A DNA stretch of 64,000 nt from Orlajensenia sp037404875 (GTDB taxonomy: Bacteria; Actinomycetota; Actinomycetes; Actinomycetales; Microbacteriaceae). Position 1 is the first letter of the stretch. The number at the start of each line of letters is the position of its first letter. Shown here piece after piece: positions 26,307-35,078 of the stretch. The DNA lies in NCBI RefSeq assembly GCF_037404875.1, contig NZ_JBBELO010000022.1, positions 124,001-188,000 of the forward strand, in the 5' to 3' direction. Position numbers and translations under genes: made by a program. The notes under the pieces were generated by a model. The model searched no databases and was not told the DNA's origin. It saw nothing but the letters and a program-made list of their open reading frames with translations.

Positions 26307-27580
26307 GCATCACCTTCCGCGGGGGCGACGCTGAAGCTGCGCCCACCGATCTGCACCGAGGCGCCCCACGGCACGTGGACGCGTTCACCTGCCACGATCT
26401 CGTGCGGCTCGTCGCCGACGGTCGCGAGCAGGGTGCCGTTCGTGGAACCCCGATCGCTCACCCAGAACCCCTGGGCGTCGATGCCGAAACTCACATGCGT
26501 CTTCGAGATGCGCATCGAGGGGTCATCGACCGGAATGGCGTGACGTATGCGCTCGCCGGCGCGGGCTTCGGGGTTGCGACCCATGACTCCGTCGCCGCTC
26601 ACGCGCAGGCGGGTGCCGTCGTCGAAGGTGAGGGTGGCGGCGGTGATCGGCGTCGCGGTCGTCGCAGTCGTCGCGGTGCGGGCGGGGGCGACCGCGGTGC
26701 GCCGTTCCCGTGCCTCGACCGCGGGTGAGCCCGGTGTTGCGACCTCGGCCGCCGGCGGGTTGGCGGAGGGGGCGACCGGCGCCGAGTCTGTGCGCGCATC
26801 GGCGCCCGAGAACGCCGGCGGCTGCCAGTCGTCGGCCGCCGCATCCGTCGCCGCGGCGCCGATGACGCCGGCGGGAAGCCGCGGCCCGGGCGCGAACGGG
26901 GTCGCGCCGGCTCCGGTGGCGAGCGAGGGCAGCGGCGTCGCGGCCGTGCGCACCGGGGCGTCGAGGGCGCGCTTGGCCTGGCGCATCGCCCGGGTGTCGA
27001 AGGGATCGAGGCCACCGCGCGTGCGAACGACCCACGTGCGGCCGATGCGGTCGAGCCAGCTGCGCCCGCGGTGCTCGTCGTCCCAGAAGCTCGACGCGAA
27101 CAGTACGGCGGGGCCGATGAGCGGAAGCACCAGTTGCGAGGCGTACAGCACGAGCACGCGCAGCAGAACGCGCCAGAATCCGGGAGCGGTGAATCGAGCG
27201 ACGTTGACCGACCGGATGCCGGCGATCGCCTTGCCGACGGTGATTCCGCGCATGCCGTGCAGAAGCAGTTGCACGAGACCGAACACCGTGGTCGCGGCGA
27301 GGCTGATGAGCGCGGGAATGGCTATGCCGCTCAGGGCATGTGTCACCGCGGACACCTTCCCGTTCGCCAGCTCGCCCGAGAGGGAGACCAGTTGGACGCC
27401 TGCGATCAGTCCGGGTATCGAGAGCGCGATCCAGACGGCGGCATCCGTCGCGAAGGCGAGAGAGCGACGCAGCGGCGTGGCGGCCACCAGGCCCAGACGG
27501 GCGGCGTAGTCGGGGTCGGGTGTGCCATCCGGTCGCAGACCCGGCACGATCTCGTCGTCGAGGTCGTGGGTCACACTCAC
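26303..27580 (-). CDS. RDD family membrane protein with C-terminal FHA domain
   Basis: A 425-residue protein with an RDD membrane domain (about 28-170, including RRSLAFATDAAVW and GITVGKAIAGIRSV), a disordered Ala/Pro-rich linker (200-310) and an FHA domain (about 310-415) with SKTHVSFGIDAQGF and DRGSTNGT. FHA domains bind phosphothreonine, so both this protein and the ATPase encoded next may be assembled or gated by a Ser/Thr kinase (inference; no kinase is in the window). The GTG at 27580 has GAGGAG 7 bp upstream. First gene of the type VII locus. Confidence 0.85.
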   Translation of the reverse strand: MSVTHDLDDEIVPGLRPDGTPDPDYAARLGLVAATPLRRSLAFATDAAVWIALSIPGLIAGVQLVSLSGELANGKVSAVTHALSGIAIPALISLAATTVFGLVQLLLHGMRGITVGKAIAGIRSVNVARFTAPGFWRVLLRVLVLYASQLVLPLIGPAVLFASSFWDDEHRGRSWLDRIGRTWVVRTRGGLDPFDTRAMRQAKRALDAPVRTAATPLPSLATGAGATPFAPGPRLPAGVIGAAATDAAADDWQPPAFSGADARTDSAPVAPSANPPAAEVATPGSPAVEARERRTAVAPARTATTATTATPITAATLTFDDGTRLRVSGDGVMGRNPEARAGERIRHAIPVDDPSMRISKTHVSFGIDAQGFWVSDRGSTNGTLLATVGDEPHEIVAGERVHVPWGASVQIGGRSFSVAPAEGDA

Positions 27581-27664
27581 TACTGCTCCTCGCCTGCGCC
27601 GGCGCAGTCGCCGGCGATCGCTGTCATCGACCAGTCAGTCAAGCGTGCAGCGGCGACCGTGTCG

Positions 27665-27698
27665 ATGGGGAGCGCTTCCCATCCCCCGCACAAGTGTA
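27665..27698 (-). promoter_or_regulatory. Candidate promoter and LacI-type operator of the type VII locus
   Basis: Minus-strand TACACT (27698-27693) is a good -10 box. Starting 10 bp downstream of it lies the 18-bp near-palindrome ATGGGAAGCGCTCCCCAT (27682-27665), with the AGCGCT centre typical of LacI-family operators. The -35 region is poor. A 12-bp palindrome TGCGCCGGCGCA (27595-27606) also lies close to the ribosome site of the first gene. Confidence 0.4.
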
Positions 27699-27756
27699 TG
27701 CAGAGCGCGCGACGGCGCCCTTCCCCTCGTTCGGGAGACACGGGGCGTCGTGCGGG

Positions 27757-28245
27757 TCAGTCCTCGTCGCGCTCCCAGGGCCAGTGCGGCCGGCTCCCTC
27801 CGTGCCCCCGGGCGACGAGCGTGGCTTCGTAGGCGATCACGACGGGGATCGCGAGCACGCCGATGCTGATGGCGAACGGATCGCCGAGGTGGCCTCCGAG
27901 AAAGAGCACGAAGGCGAACGGATCGCCCTCACCGACCACCGCGAGGATGGCACCGACGATGAGGTAGACGAAGTAGGCGCCCAGGCCGACGAGTATCGGC
28001 AGGCCGATATAGATGCGCTGCTGGGCCGGCGGGCGACGGATGCCGAGCATCACCATCGAGAGAGCCACCCCGATCACCGTGATGCCCACCATGGTCGGGC
28101 CGACGAAGGCCCCGGCATCCCGATCGGAGATGACCTCGAGATCGGTGATGAGGCTCAGCATGCCGAACGCGGCGACCACGAGCGCGAGGTAGAGGGCGGT
28201 CGCGAACGCGGCGACCACGACGGCGTAGCGCTGGTAGGCGTTCAC
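27757..28245 (-). CDS. Small four-helix membrane protein
   Basis: A 162-residue integral membrane protein. Four hydrophobic helices are visible (about 4-30, 45-66, 75-105, 120-142), followed by a charged tail ending PHWPWERDED. The start is GTG at 28245; the frame continues upstream only by reading through a REP-like repeat, which argues for the short version. No motif suggests a function. It lies between the pilus operon and the type VII locus. Confidence 0.65.
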   Translation of the reverse strand: MNAYQRYAVVVAAFATALYLALVVAAFGMLSLITDLEVISDRDAGAFVGPTMVGITVIGVALSMVMLGIRRPPAQQRIYIGLPILVGLGAYFVYLIVGAILAVVGEGDPFAFVLFLGGHLGDPFAISIGVLAIPVVIAYEATLVARGHGGSRPHWPWERDED

Positions 28246-28277
28246 CCTGACGAGCCTACGCGCCCGTCTCGCGGCAC

Positions 28278-28476
28278 GTCCCTTCGACAAGCTCAGGGAC
28301 CAATCACCCCGTCGCGCGCCGCACCCCAACAGCGGCACTCACCACGCGTGTTCGCTGAGCCTGTCGAAGCGTCGCGACGTGCGCTCGGAACCGCCGGCCC
28401 ATCGAACACGGCCCTGCAGCGGCACCCACCACGAGCGTTCGCTGAGCCTGTCGAAGCGCCGCGACGTGCGCTCGGA
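28278..28476. repeat. REP-like palindromes and 60-bp tandem repeat
   Basis: The spacer between two minus-strand genes contains a perfect hairpin-forming unit GTCCC-TTCGACAAGCTCA-GGGAC (28278-28300) and two 60-bp direct copies (28330-28389 and 28417-28476, 4 mismatches, 87-bp period). Each copy carries TTCGCTGAGCCTGTCGAAGC, the same core in the opposite orientation. It is the REP-like family also present at 14.47 and 15.53 kb. Confidence 0.75.
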
Positions 28477-28485
28477 CCGCGCCCC

Positions 28486-29523
28486 CTACGGGCGCTCGAT
28501 CACCGGGCCCTCCGCGATCTTGCGGTCGTACTCGCGGCGCGCGGCGACGTTGCGCTCGGTCACCTTGCGTCCACGGGACGAGATCCACGCACCGAACCAG
28601 ATCGGAACCTCCCGGCCGATCACGGCAGCGCCGATGGCCAGCGGCGAGGTCCACTGGTTGGCCAGGAACCGGTTGGCCTCCTCGAGCGTGAGCGTCCAGG
28701 CCTGCACCGTGAGCAGGGCCGCCGCGATGTAGGTGAAGTACACGAAGACGCCCACGAAGAAGCCGGCGAGCACCCAGGACCACCAGCCGGCGCGGTTGAT
28801 GATCGCGGCGACGATTGCGAAGGCGACGAAGAAGCCGATGATCGGCAGCCAGAACACCGGGCGCGGGAGGAAGTCCGCGAAGGAGTTCATCGCATCCGCA
28901 CCGTTGTAGACACCCGCGACGACGAGCGACACAACGCTGTAGATGACGGCGAACGCGAGCGTGGCGAGCAGGCCGACGAGGATGCCGAAGCCGCGGTTGC
29001 CCTTGTTCACGGGCGGCGTCGGCGCCTGCACATAGATAGGAGTGGGCTGCTGCGCCGGGTAGGCGTCGTTCGGCGTGGGAGCGGCGTAGGCACCGGGGTA
29101 CTGCTCGGTCGCCGTGGTCTCGACGGGAGCCGACGCCGGGATCGGGTCCTCAGCCGGAGCCACATACCGCGACTCATCGACGGTCTCGACACGCACGCCG
29201 TCGACCTGCTCGTCTACCGCTGCGACGGGCTCGTAGGAGCGGGTGTCGCCGACGGTGTCATCGGCAACGGATGCGTCGGCCGTCTCGACCGGAACGGCCG
29301 CGGGGCGCCCCGCGTCGACGCGATCGGCCTCGAGGCGGTCGGCGGCAACATCCGCGTCCCGCGCCGGCACCTCGTCGGCGCGGTCGGCCTCGACGGGAAC
29401 GGCATCCGCGCGGTCGCTCTCGACGGGCTCGGCCACGACGGGATCTGCAACCACAGGCGTGTCGACGGATGCGTCAACAGGCTCGGCCGGTTCGCGTTTG
29501 CCGTTCGGCTCGGTCGTGCTCAT
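28486..29523 (-). CDS. Membrane protein with long acidic N-terminal region
   Basis: A 345-residue protein. Residues 1-165 are disordered, rich in Asp, Glu, Ala, Val and Arg with loosely repeated DRADAVPVEADRADEVPAR blocks, then Pro/Gln-rich. Four membrane helices (about 175-203, 222-243, 247-273, 290-312) follow, with a short basic tail. Strong GAGAGGAGAA site before the ATG. It follows pilO after a stem-loop and may have its own promoter. Unknown function; the acidic tail is probably cytosolic. Confidence 0.65.
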   Translation of the reverse strand: MSTTEPNGKREPAEPVDASVDTPVVADPVVAEPVESDRADAVPVEADRADEVPARDADVAADRLEADRVDAGRPAAVPVETADASVADDTVGDTRSYEPVAAVDEQVDGVRVETVDESRYVAPAEDPIPASAPVETTATEQYPGAYAAPTPNDAYPAQQPTPIYVQAPTPPVNKGNRGFGILVGLLATLAFAVIYSVVSLVVAGVYNGADAMNSFADFLPRPVFWLPIIGFFVAFAIVAAIINRAGWWSWVLAGFFVGVFVYFTYIAAALLTVQAWTLTLEEANRFLANQWTSPLAIGAAVIGREVPIWFGAWISSRGRKVTERNVAARREYDRKIAEGPVIERP

Positions 29524-29544
29524 GGCGTTCTCCTCTCGCGCCCA

Positions 29545-29587
29545 GCGGGCGCCCAGTCATTGCACACTGTAGCAATGGGGCGCCCGC
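29545..29587. terminator. Stem-loop after the pilus operon, with an embedded -10 box
   Basis: GCGGGCGCCC (29545-29554) pairs perfectly with GGGCGCCCGC (29578-29587), and an inner ATTGC/GCAAT stem sits within the loop. It lies between pilO and the 345-residue membrane protein gene. On the minus strand the loop contains TGCTACAGT, an extended -10 element, about 45 bp before that ATG, so the site may both end the pilus transcript and start the next. Confidence 0.5.
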
Positions 29588-29632
29588 CGGAGCGGGAGGC
29601 GTGCGGGGGTTGCTATCCGGCGGCCGGAGTCA

Positions 29633-30376
29633 CTACTTCGCTGCAACTGCCGCGTCGGCTGCTGCTGGTGCCGCCGGTGCCGCAGGCGGGACCAGAGCGT
29701 AGATGAATCCGGAGATCGTGCCATCCACCGACTCGCCATCGGACTTCTTGGTCGACAGGCTGGTCACCAAGAACAGGCGCGACCCCGTCTGAAGTCCACT
29801 CACGAAGTTCATGACGTTGGCGTAATCGCCCTTCACCGAGATGTCGACCTGCATCGTGGCAAAGTTGCTCGCGGTGATGAGACTGTTCGTCGCGGGGGGC
29901 ATCCCCGGGGTTGGAGCCGCCGGAGTGGGCGCAGGTGTTGCTGCCGGCGTCGGGGTCGGCGTCGGACTCGGGGTCGCCCCAGGAGAGGCAGCCGCCGCGG
30001 CGGTTGCCGCTGCTGGATCGGGTACAGCGGGTGCGTACGCCGTCGGTTCCGCTACCGAGAACGCCGAAAGCGTGACATTGCTCGACTGGGCGAGTGCATG
30101 CAGTTGGTTCACGAAGTCCGGCGCGCCAGTGCCCAAGGGCACTGACTGGGACAGGGTCGCCAGGTCTGCCTTGAGAGCGTCGATGCCGTCCTTGTCTTTC
30201 TGCAGCTGAACGATCAGCTTCTCCTGTGTGGCGTTGGAGGCGTCGATATCTGCACGCTGGACGATCGCCCCGCCAGCAGCGGCGAGTTGGGGTTGAACGC
30301 CGAGGAACCAACCGCCCGCGACGACGGCGACGGCGATGACGATGTAGGCGATGACCCACAGCCTGTGACGGTCCAT
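29633..30376 (-). CDS. pilO: Type IV pilus inner-membrane protein PilO-like
   Basis: PilO forms with PilM and PilN the platform linking the cytosolic motor to the pilus. This 247-residue protein has one membrane helix (about 7-27), a coiled-coil (35-75) and the ferredoxin-like domain typical of PilO, here split by a Pro/Thr-rich insert (about 135-165). The motifs GTGAPDFVNQLHALAQSSNV and VKGDYANVMNFVSGLQ are family-like. It starts 2 bp after pilN stops and ends the pilMNO set. Confidence 0.85.
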   Translation of the reverse strand: MDRHRLWVIAYIVIAVAVVAGGWFLGVQPQLAAAGGAIVQRADIDASNATQEKLIVQLQKDKDGIDALKADLATLSQSVPLGTGAPDFVNQLHALAQSSNVTLSAFSVAEPTAYAPAVPDPAAATAAAAASPGATPSPTPTPTPAATPAPTPAAPTPGMPPATNSLITASNFATMQVDISVKGDYANVMNFVSGLQTGSRLFLVTSLSTKKSDGESVDGTISGFIYALVPPAAPAAPAAADAAVAAK

Positions 30377-30378
30377 GA

Positions 30379-31305
30379 TTACTCGGCCTTCTTCTCGTCG
30401 AAGCGGTGTGTGAAAGCTGCGTCGTTCACGTGCATCGTGATGGCCACCGTGTAAACGCCGCTTGTCTCGTCAAGCGTCACTGAGTCAGGAAGCGCGTCGG
30501 CAAATCCCGGCAGTTGTGCCAGCGACGTCAGCCAGGTCGGCACGTCGGGAAGAGTGCTGCTTTCGGCGCTGAAACTGAGTGTCGCGATGCGCGCGCCCTG
30601 AAGGGGCTCGGTGGGCTGCGAATACACGGCCATGGGGGACGCCGAATCGACGTCGACCGACGTGATCGTGACACTTCCCGGAAGCGTCGATCGCACGCTC
30701 TCCAGATACGCCTTCCAGTCGACCTCCGTGGATCCGCCCACTTGCTGCGCCGCCCGTGTCAGCTCGACCTGCTGCTGAACCTGCCTGACGTCGCTGAATG
30801 TCGCCTGCTGCGCGAGCAGATCTGTCGTGCGTTCCTGCGCTGCCGTGAGTTGCATCTGGGCCTGAATCGCGAACGCCGTTGCCAGGATCGTCGCGAGCAC
30901 GACAACAGCAGCCACCCCGATGACTCCAAGCCTCAGCCTGCGCCGTATTGCCTTGGCGTTGCGCGCCTTGAGCACTTCGACCGGCAGGAGGCTTACACGC
31001 GGTTCGCCACCTGCGGTCTGCGGTGCCGCCTCGCGGCTCTTCGGAGCCGGCGTGTTCTTCCGCTCGGCATCGGGACGGGCGTTCGGTTGGAAGGTCTGGA
31101 ACAGTGACTCAGCGTCTGCAGGAGCCGCCTTCTTGGCGGTCTTTCCCGCTGCGCGAGCGGCTTTGGCCTCCTGCTGCGCAGCAACCTTGCGAGCTAGCCG
31201 TTCTTCCTTGGTTCGCTGCGCCTCAGCCCGACGGTGAGCACCCATCCCTTTGGCACGCTTGATTCCACCGGCAGCCGAGGCTCCCGCGACGCTTCCGCTG
31301 GTCAT
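30379..31305 (-). CDS. pilN: Type IV pilus assembly protein PilN-like
   Basis: A 308-residue bitopic protein. SLLP at residues 105-108 matches the conserved N-terminal motif by which PilN binds PilM; it is followed by a membrane helix (126-147), a coiled-coil and a beta-rich domain (VRSTLPGSVTITSVDVDS). Unlike most PilN proteins the motif is preceded by about 100 residues rich in Ala, Lys and Arg. The ATG overlaps the pilM stop (ATGA). The neighbours pilM and pilO make the assignment firm despite low sequence conservation. Confidence 0.85.
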   Translation of the reverse strand: MTSGSVAGASAAGGIKRAKGMGAHRRAEAQRTKEERLARKVAAQQEAKAARAAGKTAKKAAPADAESLFQTFQPNARPDAERKNTPAPKSREAAPQTAGGEPRVSLLPVEVLKARNAKAIRRRLRLGVIGVAAVVVLATILATAFAIQAQMQLTAAQERTTDLLAQQATFSDVRQVQQQVELTRAAQQVGGSTEVDWKAYLESVRSTLPGSVTITSVDVDSASPMAVYSQPTEPLQGARIATLSFSAESSTLPDVPTWLTSLAQLPGFADALPDSVTLDETSGVYTVAITMHVNDAAFTHRFDEKKAE

Positions 31306-32351
31306 GCTGCACTTCCCATCGCCAGGCCGAGTGCGACAGAGTATCGAAGGCTCTGCGCCCTGAGAGCGCCCTCGTCAACGGAACGACTCATCGTGACGTT
31401 CGTGAACGCATCCTGCACCATCACCGGAAGCTTCGTCATATCCGACAGTGCAGCGGAGAATCCCTTGAGGAGTGACCCTCCCCCGGTCAGCATGATTCCG
31501 CTGATCGGATCGCTGGGCCGGGTACTCGCGTAGTAGACGATGGTGTTCCTCAGACTCGTGAGCTGCTCACTTGCGACGCGATAGATGATGTCCACGGCCG
31601 CCTTCTCCTCCATGGTCGAGATCGAGAAGGCGAGCCCGAGGTCGCGCTTGATGGTCTCGGCCTCCTGTGGGTTGATCTCCAAGCCGACCGACAGCGCCTC
31701 GGTGATGGTGTTTCCACCGGCGGGGATGATGCGCACGAACTGGGGAACCCCGCTGCGGCACACGACGACGGTCGTGGTATCCGCTCCGAGGTCGATGAGG
31801 GCGACGGTGTCGTGCGAGCGATTGCGCGGCAGAAGAACCCTGGACAGTGCGAACGGGATCAGGTCGACATCCAGCGCCGTCAACCCAGCAACCTGCGTGG
31901 CCTTCACGTTGCCGAGTACCGCTTCCTTCACCGCTGCGATGAGCAGGCCGTTGACCATCGGCCCCTGCTCCCCGATGGATTCGGAGACCGGGTAGAAGTC
32001 GAGAAGCGCATCGGCAACGGGAATGGGGAGGATGTCCTGCACCTCGAAGGGAAGCGCCTCGCGAATGCTCTTCAGAGGCATCTTGCGAATGGACAGGTCT
32101 CGAGCCAGCACTCGGTGATTGCCCATCCCGAGTACGACATTCTTGCTACGGAAGCCGCTCTTGCTCCACAGCGACTTCAGCGCCGCCCCCACGTTGTTGT
32201 GCTCCACGATCTCGCCTCGACTGGCCGCCTCGGCCGAGATCGCGATTTCGCCGTACCGGAGCACTGTCGGGCGAGGCTTGGTCGGGTCACTCACTTCCAC
32301 GGCTCGAATCGACCCGTTGCCGATGTCGATTCCCACGACACTCTTAGCCAT
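31302..32351 (-). CDS. pilM: Type IV pilus assembly ATPase-fold protein PilM
   Basis: PilM is an actin-like cytosolic protein that binds ATP and the PilN tail. The 349-residue sequence has the actin-fold elements VVGIDIGNGSIRAVEV (phosphate 1), LIDLGADTTTVVV (phosphate 2) and MLTGGGSLLKGF (adenosine). The start at 32351 has GGGAG 6 bp upstream; an in-frame start 4 codons earlier would overlap that site. Sits between pilD and pilN. Confidence 0.92.
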   Translation of the reverse strand: MAKSVVGIDIGNGSIRAVEVSDPTKPRPTVLRYGEIAISAEAASRGEIVEHNNVGAALKSLWSKSGFRSKNVVLGMGNHRVLARDLSIRKMPLKSIREALPFEVQDILPIPVADALLDFYPVSESIGEQGPMVNGLLIAAVKEAVLGNVKATQVAGLTALDVDLIPFALSRVLLPRNRSHDTVALIDLGADTTTVVVCRSGVPQFVRIIPAGGNTITEALSVGLEINPQEAETIKRDLGLAFSISTMEEKAAVDIIYRVASEQLTSLRNTIVYYASTRPSDPISGIMLTGGGSLLKGFSAALSDMTKLPVMVQDAFTNVTMSRSVDEGALRAQSLRYSVALGLAMGSAA

Positions 32352-32385
32352 GTTCACTCCCAACCAGTTGTCGAACGTTTGAAGG

Positions 32386-33231
32386 TCATGCCAGTCCCAT
32401 CAGGCTCAGGTATCCGTCCCAGATCGCGCCGCCGAAGAAGATGCCGACCCACGCCCCCGCCAGCATCCACGGACCGAACGGGATGCCGCTCTTTCGCGTC
32501 GCCCGCTGAGCCACAACGAGGCCCAGCGCGAACACTCCGCCGAGCACGAAAGCGGCGAAGGCTCCGACGAGCACCTGGCCCCAGCCGAGGTAACCCAGGT
32601 AGAGGCCGAGAACGCCAGCGAGCTTCACGTCGCCGAGACCCATGCCGCCCGGATAGGCGAGCGCCATGAGCAGGTATGCACCGGCCAGAACCACCATTGC
32701 GATGCCCGCGCGAAGAATAGCGCCGCCGTCGCCCGCGAAGATCGCGCTCGCTCCGAGTAGAACGCCGGCCACAAGGTAGCTCGGCAGCACTATGACGTTG
32801 GGCAGTCGGTGGGTGTCGATGTCGATGAGCGCGAGCGCTACGCTCACGGCTGCCAGATAGAGGAAGGCGACGAGGAGCAGCACTCGGCTGGCCGTCAATC
32901 CTCCGGATTCTGCGCCCGCGTAGGCGAACCAGAACGCAACGGCGACGAAGAAAAGCCCTGTTCCGAGCTCGACAAGCGGGTAGCGCGGTGAGATCGGCTC
33001 GCGGCACGTCCTGCATCGACCCCGAAGCAGCAACCACGAGAGCACCGGGATGTTGTCGAACCCTCGGATCCCTTTTCCGCAGGTGGGGCAGGCGCTAGGA
33101 GGCGAGACGATCGACATCCCGTTAGGCACCCGGTAAACCACGACGTTGAGGAAGGACCCGATGAGCAGACCGAAAACGCCTGCCGCGATCAGTACGACCC
33201 ACAGGAGCGGGCTGTTGAAGAAGTCGCTCAC
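32386..33231 (-). CDS. pilD: Prepilin peptidase / N-methyltransferase
   Basis: PilD cleaves the leader of type IV prepilins at Gly-1 and methylates the new N-terminus. The 281-residue membrane protein has the zinc-binding cysteines C48, C51, C73 and C76 of the bifunctional form, and the two catalytic aspartates in ALIDIDTHRLPN and GMGLGDVKL (GxGD). Its GTG start (33231) overlaps the upstream stop as GTGA. Four prepilin-like genes lie directly upstream. Confidence 0.93.
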   Translation of the reverse strand: MSDFFNSPLLWVVLIAAGVFGLLIGSFLNVVVYRVPNGMSIVSPPSACPTCGKGIRGFDNIPVLSWLLLRGRCRTCREPISPRYPLVELGTGLFFVAVAFWFAYAGAESGGLTASRVLLLVAFLYLAAVSVALALIDIDTHRLPNVIVLPSYLVAGVLLGASAIFAGDGGAILRAGIAMVVLAGAYLLMALAYPGGMGLGDVKLAGVLGLYLGYLGWGQVLVGAFAAFVLGGVFALGLVVAQRATRKSGIPFGPWMLAGAWVGIFFGGAIWDGYLSLMGLA

Positions 33232-35078
33232 GGGCCGTTCGCCCCGCTCGCCTTGAAGGCGGCCGCGACATCCGTGTAGCGCGTGACGCCGTAGGTCGTC
33301 GACGTCGGCGTGAGGAATTTCGGCGGTGCGGTGGTGCGCAGGCGCGTGTCGTAGTGGTAATCCTTCACGTAGCCATCCGAGACGCCAGCCACTCCTCCGA
33401 CAACAGTCGACCCCTTGGACACGGTGCCTCGATACTTCTGCGAAATTGCGCCGAGCACGCGCAGATAACCCCTCTGAGGAGCAGCCTCGTAGTTCTGCAC
33501 CTGGAACGTATGGGCGACGGAGAGGATCGCAGCTTGGATCGTGCGAGAAGTGTCTGTGAGAAGAGGGGCGCAACTTGTCGCCCGGCTACCGGAGTTGGTC
33601 GTGCAGTTCGTCGAACTCTTCATCGGATTCCACACCCATACGGCGTTCTGTCCGACGAGTCCCAAGACATCGACAGCCTGGTCTTTGTAGACGATGTCGC
33701 CGGTGACGTAGACGAAGTTCTGAGCGGCGATCGTCAACGCCCCCTTGAGAGTGCCCTTGACGAAAACGTCGCCATTCCGACAGGCATACGCCGGCACGGT
33801 CGATGACGATGTCGGCGGAATGACCTCGTTGGTCGCTGGATATTGAATGGTGGTGGTGCTACTCGTGAAGGTCCATCCGGAGGTGGCACCCGACCCCGTG
33901 CAGCTGAAATTGCTTGGAGTGGACGACGAAGACGTGTAGTTGGGATCTGTGCTCGAAGTCGGAACGTTCTGGACCCAGATGAGGTTCTGATCTGGAACGT
34001 TGATCGTCGCGCCTGCCGTCGACTGAAGGTCGCTGATCTTTCCGCACGAGTCCGGCTTCGCACTGTTGATGCCCGCGGTATAGGAAGGCTGGGTGAACTT
34101 CGTCCATGGGGAGACGACGTTCATCTTTCCGTCACCGGTCAGGGTGATGGTCGTCGGGCCTGTGTACATGCACCCCGGTCGCGGGACCTCGGGCAGATCG
34201 ATCCTGGCTTCCCGTGACATCTGCTGGTTCGTCGGCGGGAAGTCGTACGGAGCGGAGGCCGTCGGTGCGCCCATGTCGTAGACGCCGTCGGCGCACCCAG
34301 AAGGCTTCACGAACGGCAGCACTCCAGCGCTCTTCACCTGTCCGGTGAAGTGCGCACCGCAGATGCGAAGGGTGTCGTTCGACTGAACAGGACCATAGAA
34401 GGTGTCCGCTGCGGCGAAGTTGATCTCTTGACAGTCGGTGTCGTGCTTCGTGTCCGTTGTGCCGTTCATGACCGCGTAGTCGACCTTGCCGGTCGATGCG
34501 TTGATGCAGTTCATGCTCGAGATCTGGGGATCCATGACCTCCAGATCGGTGTAGTAGAGGAAGTCGATGAATCCCTTCTGCTTGAGGTCGACGATCACGC
34601 TTCTCGTCGTCTGGCCCACTCGGCCGGTCGAACGGATGCGAATCACGCCCGTTGAGCTGTATCGCGAGTTGTCGACCTCATACCGGAATGAGGCTCGGTT
34701 GGCCGAACCCGCGATGTCGGCCCAGGTGTTCGGACCCGTGCCGAGGCCGAAGGCCGGGTTCGCGTTGGCCCCGGTCGGGAGGCTCACGGTGCTCGCGCTG
34801 CCCATCGCCACAGTGAAGGGCGCTAACGGGTTGCCGTACTTCTGGTAGGTGCTGTCATTGGACAGACGGCTGCCGTATTCATCGGCCCCGGCGTATGCGG
34901 CCGCAAGAGCCGCATCCCAGTTCTGGTCGGTGCGCGCTTTCTTGTACCCGCTGATGCTGAAGCTCACCGCGGTCGTCACCAGGATCAGCATGATCATCGA
35001 CAGACCGATGACGGCGACGAGCGCGACACCGCCCTCATCGCCACGCAGGCGAAGAGAAGCCGAACGTAGACGATTCAT
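33228..35078 (-). CDS. Large GspK/PilX-like minor pilin
   Basis: A 616-residue protein with a pilin-type N-terminus: short basic leader, then a hydrophobic helix VALVAVIGLSMIMLILV (about 18-40) behind DEGG. The position equivalent to Glu5 is alanine, as in GspK-type tip pilins. The remaining 570 residues, with many Ser/Thr/Asn and about a dozen Cys, form one or more exported domains I cannot assign, far larger than usual PilX (about 200 aa). It is coupled to pilD by a GTGA overlap and follows the two other minor pilin genes. Probably the tip of the pilus, perhaps an adhesin (inference). Confidence 0.7.
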   Translation of the reverse strand: MNRLRSASLRLRGDEGGVALVAVIGLSMIMLILVTTAVSFSISGYKKARTDQNWDAALAAAYAGADEYGSRLSNDSTYQKYGNPLAPFTVAMGSASTVSLPTGANANPAFGLGTGPNTWADIAGSANRASFRYEVDNSRYSSTGVIRIRSTGRVGQTTRSVIVDLKQKGFIDFLYYTDLEVMDPQISSMNCINASTGKVDYAVMNGTTDTKHDTDCQEINFAAADTFYGPVQSNDTLRICGAHFTGQVKSAGVLPFVKPSGCADGVYDMGAPTASAPYDFPPTNQQMSREARIDLPEVPRPGCMYTGPTTITLTGDGKMNVVSPWTKFTQPSYTAGINSAKPDSCGKISDLQSTAGATINVPDQNLIWVQNVPTSSTDPNYTSSSSTPSNFSCTGSGATSGWTFTSSTTTIQYPATNEVIPPTSSSTVPAYACRNGDVFVKGTLKGALTIAAQNFVYVTGDIVYKDQAVDVLGLVGQNAVWVWNPMKSSTNCTTNSGSRATSCAPLLTDTSRTIQAAILSVAHTFQVQNYEAAPQRGYLRVLGAISQKYRGTVSKGSTVVGGVAGVSDGYVKDYHYDTRLRTTAPPKFLTPTSTTYGVTRYTDVAAAFKASGANGP

